64,000 bases of DNA from Pinus tabuliformis. Its lineage: Eukaryota; Streptophyta; Pinopsida; Pinales; Pinaceae. Position 1 is the stretch's first letter. Every line of letters begins with the position of its first letter. The DNA is taken from the NCBI GenBank assembly GCA_031772625.1, contig CM062818.1:1676560667-1676624666 (forward strand), written 5' to 3'. The notes beneath the pieces were generated by a model, which had not been told where the DNA came from, ran no database searches, and was given only the letters and a program-made list of their open reading frames with translations. Positions 46,640 to 55,154 of the stretch are shown here, piece after piece. A program made the translations under genes and the position numbers.

Positions 46640-47653
46640 TGTTACGGGAAAATTTGGGCACATCAACCCCAACTTCCAGATCTGTACTATTAGCATCCAT
46701 CAACCCCTAATTCAGTTGTTTTCATTCCCTAATGAAGTTAAAATACATCATGCTTGCCTCCCAAGAGTTTCATGACACCATTCATCCAAAAAATTCCCTT
46801 AAGGAGGTCATCTCAAGTAGCCTTCTATCTGGCTGTAATTCGTTGCAGGAACTGCACTGTGTAGTGTTGTGCATCTCACCTAGCCTTTGTTTCACCTATG
46901 ATGAGTGAGTTCCATTGAATTTTTAAAATAAATCCATTAGATTCCTCATCCAATGGATCATTCTGGAAGTTTCCAAATGAATTGGGCTCACTTTTGGATG
47001 AGGAAGGACATGGATGAACCTTAATCCATTATCCCTTCCTCCATGGAACCACTTCCCAATTATGGCAAAGCATTCATGAGGTCCATTAATGGCCTACCCT
47101 CCTACATTCAGCTATAAAAGTAACAATCATTCAAGGTTGTTCTAAGGTTGGAACTTCATAAGCTAAGGAAATCCTATTGGAATGAGATTAGTAGAGAGAG
47201 TAATGTTATCATGTCAAATTGTTGATTCATGAGGAGAGAAGGGTTTGAAGCTCGAAGGATGACACTGAATCGTGCATGCATCTACATGGGTTGTAATATT
47301 TCCTTCTATGAATAAAGAGTTCTATGCTTTTTCCATTCATTTGTTCATGTGATGTATATTGTACTTTCGATTCTATAATATGTTTTGTTAATAGATCGAT
47401 ATGTATGATTTGATGGTTTTCCATCTCGGCCTGTCTGCAGGTACCTTTCAAGCGAGTTAGGTATGAAAGGGAGTGGAAAAAGTGGTCAAAGGGAAGAGGG
47501 ATCGAGTGAGAGATACAGGTTGTTTCTTTTTCTCCTCTTTCATTTATGTGTTAGCTATAGGAAAAGTAATGGAATTACTTTAAATGTTGTTCTAGACTTG
47601 CTACTAGGTCTAGGGGTTAGTCATTTGAAGAAACACTAAATTTGCCCATAAGA
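46640..47653 (+). repeat. 5' LTR of the plus-strand Tat-like element
   Basis: TGTTACGGGA at the start and CCCATAAGA at the end, where relatives end in AACA. The length of 1,014 bp is close to the 1,044-1,060 bp of other Tat-like LTRs here. The end is fixed by the primer site three bases later. Confidence 0.85.
47112..47120 (+). promoter_or_regulatory. TATA box in the LTR
   Basis: CTATAAAAG lies 472 bp into the LTR, the same distance as the TATA-like sites in the other Tat-like LTRs (about 455-495 bp). Transcription would start roughly 30 bases to the right. Confidence 0.75.
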
Positions 47654-47656
47654 AAA

Positions 47657-47674
47657 TAGTGACTCCATTGGGGA
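47657..47674 (+). promoter_or_regulatory. primer-binding site (tRNA-Arg type, decayed)
   Basis: TAGTGACTCCATTGGGGA, with three transitions from TGGCGACTCCGTTGGGGA of the 7.6-kb element. Spacing from the LTR is identical (three bases). Confidence 0.85.
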
Positions 47675-47861
47675 ATGATTTTATCCCTTATAGTAGCTTA
47701 TCCATCTCTTAAAACACTTTCACATACATTCCTTTCTGCTATTCATCGAATTCAAGTTCAATTCACTGAAGATTGAGTCAGTTTTGAGTTTAAAATTGTC
47801 ATTTGTAATCAACGCACCTGTGTAACTGACACAATGCACTACGTTGCACCTTCTGCATTGA

Positions 47862-47885
47862 GACAGTGAGATGCATCTCACTGTC
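47862..47885. repeat. perfect 24-bp palindrome in the leader
   Basis: GACAGTGAGATG is followed without spacer by its reverse complement CATCTCACTGTC. It lies about 190 bases after the primer site. Self-complementary leader sequences act in RNA dimerisation in some retroelements; here that is only a possibility. Confidence 0.9.
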
Positions 47886-49102
47886 CCTCACTTTGGCCTG
47901 TGCTGATCCCTTTAGGATCAGTTTTCCCATCTAGGAGCTGAAACCTTAAGTCAATTTTCAGTTGTTTGAATTGTCTGTTGGATTTAGATGAGCTTTTGTC
48001 TCTAAAAATAGTCTTTGTTTCCTTGTTTTGACCCAAATTAGACTGGATTGTTAAATGTTTGTTTATGTATTTGTTTTATCATTTTCATTCCATTGTCAAA
48101 AATAGTTTCAATTGATTGTTTTGTCAAATACGAAGTGTTGTAAAATCTTCCTTCTTAGCATAATTGATTGGTCTATTTGTACCTCTCATTCATATTTTTG
48201 TTTAAAGTGTTGATAATCTTCGTTTCCTTAAAGTTGAAAGTGTCATTTAGTCTTCCTTTACCTTTAAGAGAAATTTTCATAAATCGACATTTTTGTGAAA
48301 AGATTTTTTGAATCGTTGTGCATTTGTTTTTCTTAGTGCATAATTCACATTAAGGATAACTGAAAAGAAAAACAAATACATGTAATTACATTGTAGAGTT
48401 TGAGTGTGTGTGCTTAAAAGGAATGGTTAGGGAAGTGCATTAGTTTGTGCTCTTTGTTGTTTGATCCAAAAAGTACTTGTTTTCTCTATCCCTTTTAGTT
48501 AGGATTTTCATTATTGAAAACAAATGAAAAGAGTGCTTCTCATTCTAGTTGCATTCTTAGGAATTTTGGAAAACATCTCGTGGTGAAACCCAAAGGAAAA
48601 TTTTAAGCAAGATCAACCTAAAATTAACTTCAATTAACCTAATAACGCATTGGAATTTAATGCAAACATCTAGAGGTGTCTAGGCTAGAGACGTGTTCTA
48701 GCATCTTAAAACCTAGTGGCTGTCGTTTTCATTGAGGTTGGGTGATTCCTCCTCTCTAAACCGATAAGTACTAGTACGGACTTGTGCTCCCTGTACCATC
48801 ATGTATATAGTGGGAGACCCCAATAGGCTTAAATCCTTTATCCCTATGAAGCCGAGTCTACCTCCTTACCGATCAAAATGCATCGAGCATAGCATTCGGG
48901 AACACTGACTGTCGTACGGTAAATCCTTGGTAATTTCTCTTTAATTTACCAGCAAGGTTTATATTGCAGTTTTGTGATTAGTTTGGTAAACCCTCTCACT
49001 TAAAAGAAAATTTTGCTCCTTTTTGACTCCTTAAAAGAAAATTTTCATTTGAGTGTTTATCCTTTCAAGCTCATTAAACAAAAAAAACAACTAGACTCAT
49101 CT

Positions 49103-49140
49103 TTTGCTTTTTCTTGACTCTTAAAAAATGAAAAAGCAAA
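49103..49140 (+). repeat. leader hairpin, 11-bp perfect stem
   Basis: TTTGCTTTTTC (49,103-49,113) and GAAAAAGCAAA (49,130-49,140) flank a 16-base loop containing GACTCTTAAA. The same loop, with other stems, occurs in the leaders of the two minus-strand relatives. Confidence 0.9.
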
Positions 49141-49255
49141 GTTAAGATCTAGTGTCGTAAAAGTTAGTTGACTGTGAAAAACACTGTTTTTGTTTGGTGT
49201 GGAGCATGATTTTTCAGAGGTATTTTTTTCAGCCGGATGTATACCCCAGGAAGTT

Positions 49256-49392
49256 TGTACACCCCTCCATGCGGAGGGGTGCGGGGGTGACTTGTCCCCC
49301 CTCGCGGGGTTCAGAGGGGCCAATCCCCCACCAGTCGGGGGGTCTGGGGGCTAGCGGTCCCCCGGCAGGGGTTTCGGGGGCAACGCCCCAAA
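49256..49392 (+). other. G/C-rich segment in the copia LTR
   Basis: In a region of low GC, this stretch has runs of four to six G on the plus strand (CGGGGGGTCTGGGGGC, then GGCAGGGGTTTCGGGGGC) and a hairpin CCCCTCC/GGAGGGG at 49,262-49,279. Similar G-rich modules are known in plant LTRs. The open frame across it is not a gene. Confidence 0.7.
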
Positions 49393-49826
49393 GCTAAAAA
49401 CAAATGTAAAATTTCCTTGCAAAATTATAGTAATTTCTAGTCAATCGGGGCTGTTCATTAGACGGATGATCTGATAGTAGAACTTATGTTTAGTTTAAGG
49501 TTTTTTCCCCTAGAAGGCAACCCCCTCTCTTTGTATGAGGGCATTGTATTTGAGGCTGTGTAATAGATGTGTATTCTCCGATCGAAAAACAAAGAGGTGA
49601 GACTAAGAGAGAAAACATAGGATATTACAGTGGATCTTCTGTAGGTTGTGTCTCTTCATTTTGCTGGATAATAGAAAGGAAGGACTAGCTGTTTGGGGTG
49701 GATGTAGCCCAAATTGGGTGAACGACGTATATCTATGTCTCTCCGGTTTTATGCATTTTTCTATGTTTATATTTATGCAATATTCTATGTGCTCCATTGC
49801 TCTGTAATATATAATTCTCTAACAAG

Positions 49827-49839
49827 TGGTATCAGAGCC
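49827..49839 (+). promoter_or_regulatory. primer-binding site (initiator-Met), copia type
   Basis: TGGTATCAGAGCC, an exact match to the standard site, two bases after the LTR end. Confidence 0.9.
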
Positions 49840-50035
49840 AAAGGTCTCAAGTTTGAAACACACCTGGTTCATGTTAGGGGGAGATTGTTGTCCTCCCCGT
49901 TAATGGTGGTGTAGAAAGATGATCCAATGCTCCCCGTATGTTTCATGCCATGTGCTTAAATGTAGTGATTTGTCTATTTACTAACACCTATGGGTTTCGG
50001 TGTAACGGCAATCGTGTCTCCAACACTTCTTCCTT

Positions 50036-52014
50036 AGTTGAGTTAGGTTGATAAGAACAACCAGCAATTCTGGAGGAATATCAACCTCCACTTCGTCGTT
50101 CGAGGAAGTGACACCTGTATGGTCAAGGTAGACTCGTCAAACTAAGTCTGGTACTTCAAGCGTTTCTGGTACTTCATCTAAACTACCAGAGCCTCCTATT
50201 ACGGCTAGTACTGAGCCTCAAGTTACTCCAACTATTTCTAGCACATCTGTTACACAAGAAGAAGTTAGTCAACTACCTGAGGCCACTATAACGGAAACAA
50301 GTGAACTAGTAACTGAAGTTGATCCACAACTTGAAATGAATCAACCAGAAATTACTTTAGAACTTGAATCTATTCAATTGGAGTTTGATCCAGAACCCAT
50401 AGCAGTTGAAACCAAAAACATTTATGAACCTGAAGTTGTTCACAAACCTTCCCTTGAAACTGAAGTTCTGTTACCGGAACATCTGGGCTTTGACCTTGAA
50501 CATTCTGAAGTTGTTACTGAAAATACCCCAGTTATATGTAGTTCCTGAAACTCCACCTTTAATACCAGAAGTCTTTTACATACCCAAATGTCAAATCCTT
50601 CCACCTGGATTAATTGTTGTAGAGGAAGAAGCTCAAGAAGATTCTACCCCCGAGACACCACATCATTTTGGACCTAGTTTATATCTTTACTCTGAGTCTC
50701 TACCTTGTTTTGTTGTCGCCTCTCAAATTCCACTTAATTCATTAGGTCAACTTTTGGGTCAACTAACCATGGCAAAACAACTGCAAACATCGCAAACTAC
50801 TTCATCTGATATAGTTGCGGCAGAGTCCTTTGTTGCTACTTCTTCAATGTTTACAACCACACCTGAGTCACATTTATATGGACAACCATTTGTCTCGGCT
50901 GGTTACCAGACTATGTCTGGAGTACACTCAGGTGTTTCTTCTACGCCATGGTCATCACCCATGTCATCATCAGGAATTTTACCTAGTTCTTCTTATCAAG
51001 GACAACAGTTTGATCCTGCTTACCAGTATCAAACTGGGCAATTCGGTGAACAAAGACCCATATATCCTCTTAACATTGGATTGCCACGATATGGTCAGCA
51101 ATATGCCTACTCACAACATCCTCCCTATCAAGGAGGACAACCCTATGGTTATGTCCCACCGTATCCAGGTCAGCCTGAATTGAGAGTCTGTCAGTGGTAG
51201 CCAACTACGCCACTAGAACAAAGGCTTGTGTATCCAACACAACCTATGTGAACTAAACCAATTATTTCGACCCAACCTGTCGTCACTATGGAACAACAGA
51301 TACAAGCTCAACCTGTAGTATCTCAACTTGTGCAAGTTAGTTTCGCTTCCTCGCAATCTCAAGTTTGAAGTCAACAAACCGAAACTTCTCAGGTTGTTAT
51401 GCAACAACCACTTGCTTCTAGGGTACAGTTACCTTAGGTTAGTGTGCCATTATCTGGAGTGACTCAAGTTTCTACAAGTTTAGTTTATTCTTAGCCTGGT
51501 CAAACTGGCATTGGGGGGCAATATCAAACTTCACAAATGATACCCCAACATTCTTGGCAACCACAGTATTTATAACCTCTTTTTCAGAATGTCCAACCTC
51601 AATATGGGCCTGCTTTTCAAGCTCAATGTGGGCAAGGACAATATCAAGCGTATCAGGGTCATGTGTATCAAGCCCAAACTCGGTACGTACAAATGCAAAG
51701 TCAACCTGGTTTTAATCCATATACCAGATATGTCCCACCGCCTTATCAAGGATATCCGCTTTATGCAGGTATGCAAAGGCCTATGGCACAGGCCATTCCA
51801 TCCTATCATGGGCATGCTCAACCTGATCTGAATCAGTAGTTGCCATTTGTGGCAATTCTGGAATTACCAGATTTAAACTAGCTCACCAATGATCCAATTT
51901 TGTATTCACCATTGTGGTCGGTAATTCCTCATAAGTTGCCTTCTGATATTCTAAAGTTTATTTGAAATCCTATAGAAGACCCGTCCAACCACGTTATGAC
52001 TTATCATTTATGGT
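50036..52014 (+). pseudogene. Gag amino half, plus-strand Tat-like element
   Basis: Corresponds to 23,893-25,540 of the 12.8-kb element. A Ser/Thr/Glu-rich start is followed by a Q/Y/P/G-rich part (SYQGQQFDPAYQYQTGQFGE, YGQQYAYSQHPPYQGGQPYG) that continues as Q-rich sequence to about 51,840. Then comes the capsid start (LPDLN, then DPSNHVMTYHLW) up to the insertion of the 7.6-kb element. Composition is conserved despite many breaks, supporting a real low-complexity domain in the ancestor. Confidence 0.75.
52010..52014. repeat. target-site duplication ATGGT (left)
   Basis: ATGGT before the LTR start equals ATGGT at 59,637-59,641. Confidence 0.95.
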
Positions 52015-52606
52015 TGTTGGTAAGGTAAATCCCCTCTGCGGACAGAGGCGATCCCACTAGCCTATCACAGAACTAGCCACAAACAAACCACGCTGCTACG
52101 CAAGTTCCTAGTTATGCATCAAAGGTGAATCAAGAAGACTAACCTGGAGTCCAACGCTATGATTGAAGCAGAGTTGATATCCTCGCTCCCTTGCTCCAAC
52201 AGATCATAAACGAACACCTGCACATGCAAAGGAAGAGACAGATACCAACATAGAAACTACCAAGGCACAACTATATTTCAGTCAGAAAGGAAATAAATCA
52301 ACATATCACCATGACAGATAATGAGATTGGAACTATAATAGCAGTCGCTCATCAATTAATAAACAGGAAAAGTTACAACCATTGTTCTGACGTCGACCCT
52401 TCTCCTGGCTGGGTGAGTAACTATATGTGTCTTGACATGCATCTCCTCTCCGGCAGCATAACCTCTCTAGCACTCACTAGCATTCCTCCAAGAACTCAAC
52501 ATCTAACACTCCATGACCAATAATCATCACTACTATAACTCAATCACCAAATCACTAGCATAACACTAACACCAACACTCTAGCTTGTCCAATGCATAAT
52601 GACAAG

Positions 52607-52615
52607 CTTATATAG
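52607..52615 (-). promoter_or_regulatory. TATA box, 3' LTR copy
   Basis: The minus strand reads CTATATAAG, 455 bp from the LTR start. The same site lies at 59,173-59,181 in the 5' LTR, where it would drive the element. Confidence 0.8.
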
Positions 52616-52788
52616 ATGAAGAAGGGAGGAGGATGCGATGAACCGGGACACCTTTCACGGATTTAGCAAAAGCCATAAAGATGGATAAAGCTCGACAAAA
52701 TACTGATTTTCTATCCTCAGAAAAGCTCCATGTAATGAAGGAAACAACAGTCGGACGTGCATTAAGGCAAAAAGCACGACTAAATTTG

Positions 52789-52889
52789 GTTGGCGCGACT
52801 GTTGCTCTAAGACAGAGCGCCAATGGTCGCGCCCCCTTTTGAGGATTTCCATCATTGGCGCGGGTAAGATATTGTGGACTTGCGCCAAT
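52789..52889. promoter_or_regulatory. E2F-type site cluster, 3' LTR
   Basis: Three perfect matches to the E2F consensus WTTSSCSS, as ATTGGCGC: 52,817-52,824 (minus), 52,854-52,861 (plus) and 52,882-52,889 (minus). A near match GTTGGCGC lies at 52,789. They lie about 200-275 bp upstream of the TATA box in the sense direction. Binding is inferred from sequence only. Confidence 0.6.
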
Positions 52890-53070
52890 GGAAAAAGAGC
52901 ACTTTTTAGGGATGATCTGCAGAAGGTGTCTTTAGGGAACATGGAGTACATACTCAGGGGAACATAATGCAAGTGTTTTTAGCCTTTGTCACTTCTTATA
53001 ACTCCCGGGATGTGTCCTCCAAGGTACGACAAGAGGAGTAACAGGGATGGTGACAAATTACTGTGTAACA

Positions 53071-53084
53071 GATGCCCCCTAAAG
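53071..53084 (-). promoter_or_regulatory. polypurine tract of the 7.6-kb element
   Basis: The minus strand reads CTTTAGGGGGCATC directly before the 3' LTR. It is nearly identical to the tract at 13,977-13,989. Confidence 0.9.
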
Positions 53085-54189
53085 CATGAAGTCCGAGAAG
53101 TGGAGAGGGGTGAAATGCTTTACAAGAACACACATAAGAGCACACAAGAGCACATATAGTTACTGCCGCCGAGGAGCTGTATTAAGAGACATGACTGATA
53201 GTTCAATTACATGATGTACATGGTATGGTCGCAACCATCCATAAGAGAGTACATAAATAATCTAGATCCATAGCATGGACGCAGCCATCTGGTTAGGATC
53301 AATGAATTGACTCAGGTATGGTCGCAGCCATCCAGTGAATGAGTCAAGTATCAAGAATCACGCCTGGATTACAACAGACACAATCCAGGGTCTTGCGCTC
53401 CATCTCGACCCGAACAAGAGTACAAGTTCAAGCATGTGAATATATGAGCTGAAGTCGAACATGCATGAACATCGCCTGATTACCAGTCAATAATGGAAAC
53501 TGTTAACAGACGCGAGAGGTACCACCAATAATGACAATGACCCTCAAGGTACTATAGGTACAATCTACAGCGTGTGAATCAATGAGCTGAAGTCGAACAC
53601 CTGTAGAATCATTCGATCGGAGGCCAATGATGAAAACCTCACGTCGAACACGAAGAACCTGCCATTGAGGCATGCAGGCTCCAAGGCACGGAAGGGAGTC
53701 TCTAGGTCAACTTCCTGGATAATGAGCTGAAGTCGACAGGGAGTGACCTTGATCGAAAGTGGGCCATAATGTTTCCCACATCATCGACACGAGACAGAGA
53801 GATAATGTCGTGAATCAAGATTGTACGAACTATCAGAGGGAGGTTGTTTATTTACAGAGGTCAACTTCTCTTGAACATATCGGCGGCACATTAACGGAAT
53901 TGGCAGTATTTGACATCAAGGTATCAAAGGTCATGATGACGAGGCGATGAGTGAATGAGAGGTCAAATAGGGTACCCAAATCCATGGAAGCAAGTGAAAG
54001 ATATGAGATGAAATATCCCCACCCCGGACACGAAAACAAAAAGTGCCATGTTCAAGAGCGACATACTGCCTTTACGGTAATAATTATGGTTCAAAATTTT
54101 CTTTTCCCCCACCATTTCTGGCGAGTACCCCAGTTATTTTTAACAAGCTTGATGGGGATAGCATATGCTTGTGTTGTGACAAAATCCGA

Positions 54190-54717
54190 TGTCATTAAGT
54201 TTTAACGAGTCTGACAAAGGAAGAACTCGGCGTCTTTTCATGTTTAGAGAGTTTGAAAAGACAGCAGAAAAGGAAACTCCAGGGATGTCCTTTTTCGTAA
54301 AGTTGTGTCTCTCAGGCCCGAAAAAGTATAAAATAATACCCAAAAGAACCGCCCGATCATTACGATCGAGGAGTACTTTTCATGATTAGTGACTTTGACC
54401 TGAAAAAGTAAAAAAGCGGTCAAAACTACGTCGTTTCGTAACCACTAACGAGTTTGAAACGACAAAAACCCGGTAATCTTTTTATTTTTTAACGGTCGAC
54501 AAAAAGAACTTAAAACGACCGCCCCTTATCACCATTTAACGAGTCAAGAGGAGCGACTCGGCAATCTTTTCCTCTTTAAATGGTCAGAAAAGAGCTGAAA
54601 GCGGACCTCCATTTTTATTTTCTTTAACGAGTCAAAAAGGGAAAAATACTCGGCAATCTTTTCATATTTTACGAGTCAGAAAAGAGCGTAAAGGCGACTC
54701 GTCCTGAAGGAACGAGT
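54190..54717 (-). repeat. array of about ten loop-conserved hairpins
   Basis: Perfect or near-perfect stems: TGTCA/TGACA (54,190-54,216), GTCTTTTC/GAAAAGAC (54,232-54,262), CTTTTTCG/CGAAAAAG (54,290-54,326), TACTTTTCA/TGAAAAAGTA with one bulge (54,374-54,410), GTCGTTTC/GAAACGAC (54,430-54,463), TCTTTTT/AAAAAGA (54,477-54,507), CGAGTC/GACTCG (54,540-54,560), TCTTTTC/GAAAAGA (54,565-54,593 and 54,657-54,685) and ACTCGT/ACGAGT (54,697-54,717). Many loops are 15-21 bases and contain TTTAACGAGT or a variant. Confidence 0.85.
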
Positions 54718-55006
54718 GGTATAAGGGATAGCAACTGGTTTCGGTAATGGTGGAACTCACTTGAAACACGTAACGGTTAAGAGGCTGGCTAATAAGACCA
54801 CTCATCGCTGCGGTTCCTCAGGAAAGGAGAAACAACCAAGTGAAAGCATATGATCGGCCAAAAAGATGGTAGCGATGGAATGAAACAACCAAGGCTCATC
54901 TAGCAGAATTTTAGTGGATAAAAGGCAATCACGGGATGTAAATGGGTTCATTTTTACACAAGCTTGAACCATGGAGAACTTTGCTTGTTAAAAAAAAATT
55001 TGTTGC

Positions 55007-55119
55007 ATGCCCCCAGCATGATTATACCAATCGAGGTACATGCCCCCCAAGCTTCATGGCATTCACGGAGTGGATGGAATGAAGGTTTACTTGGAAAGAC
55101 TCGATTGGAGGATGCCCCC
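55007..55119 (-). promoter_or_regulatory. three polypurine-like GGGGGCAT motifs
   Basis: On the minus strand GGGGGCAT occurs at 55,112-55,119, 55,040-55,047 and 55,007-55,014, just after the end of the protein frame. It equals the core of the true tract at 53,071. The last one is shared with the 12.8-kb element (18,640). Whether they prime DNA synthesis is unknown. Confidence 0.45.
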
Positions 55120-55154
55120 GGGCTTCAGTCACGCGCCCGGGTGAGCTGCCGTCA

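Larger units (their letters stand above)
47675..49165 (+). other. 5' leader of the plus-strand Tat-like element
   Basis: No gene. 48,670-49,165 aligns with the leaders of both other Tat-like copies (GGCTAGAGACGTGTTCTAGC, then GGGTGATTCCTCCTC). A strong hairpin lies at 49,103-49,140: TTTGCTTTTTC pairs with GAAAAAGCAAA (11 bp) around a 16-base loop TTGACTCTTAAAAAAT. Confidence 0.75.
49166..50035 (+). mobile_element. copia-type LTR fragment with primer site
   Basis: The Tat leader is interrupted by sequence that ends like a copia LTR (AATTCTCTAACA at 49,824) followed by a perfect initiator-Met primer site. Only about 35 bases later a polypurine-like run (AGGGGGAGAT, 49,876-49,885) precedes TGTTGTCC, which could be the start of a second LTR. 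Little or no internal region is present, so this is a fragment or a strongly shortened copy. Both outer edges are approximate. Confidence 0.6.
52015..53070 (-). repeat. 3' LTR of the 7.6-kb element
   Basis: TGTTGGTAAG to TGTGTAACA, 1,056 bp. In the sense direction U3 runs from 53,070 to the TATA-like CTATATAAG at 52,607-52,615. Identical in length to its partner. Confidence 0.97.
53085..55154 (-). other. long 3' noncoding region of the 7.6-kb element
   Basis: About 2.1 kb without a credible gene, matching parts of 13,053-13,976 and 16,644-18,673. It includes three ATGG-CCAT cores (53,222-53,345) and three copies of ATGAGCTGAAGTCGA at 53,444, 53,582 and 53,722, about 138 bp apart, each within a similar context. 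The hairpin array and three polypurine-like motifs are listed separately. Confidence 0.8.

Noticed and set aside
49194-49397. Plus-strand open frame of 67 residues in the G/C-rich segment
   Set aside because: It follows from the scarcity of A/T there; it sits within an LTR and shows no domain.
54190-54717. Possible CRISPR-like array
   Set aside because: Repeat units are palindromic with changing stems and irregular spacing, with no constant repeat and no unique spacers. The context is a plant LTR element.
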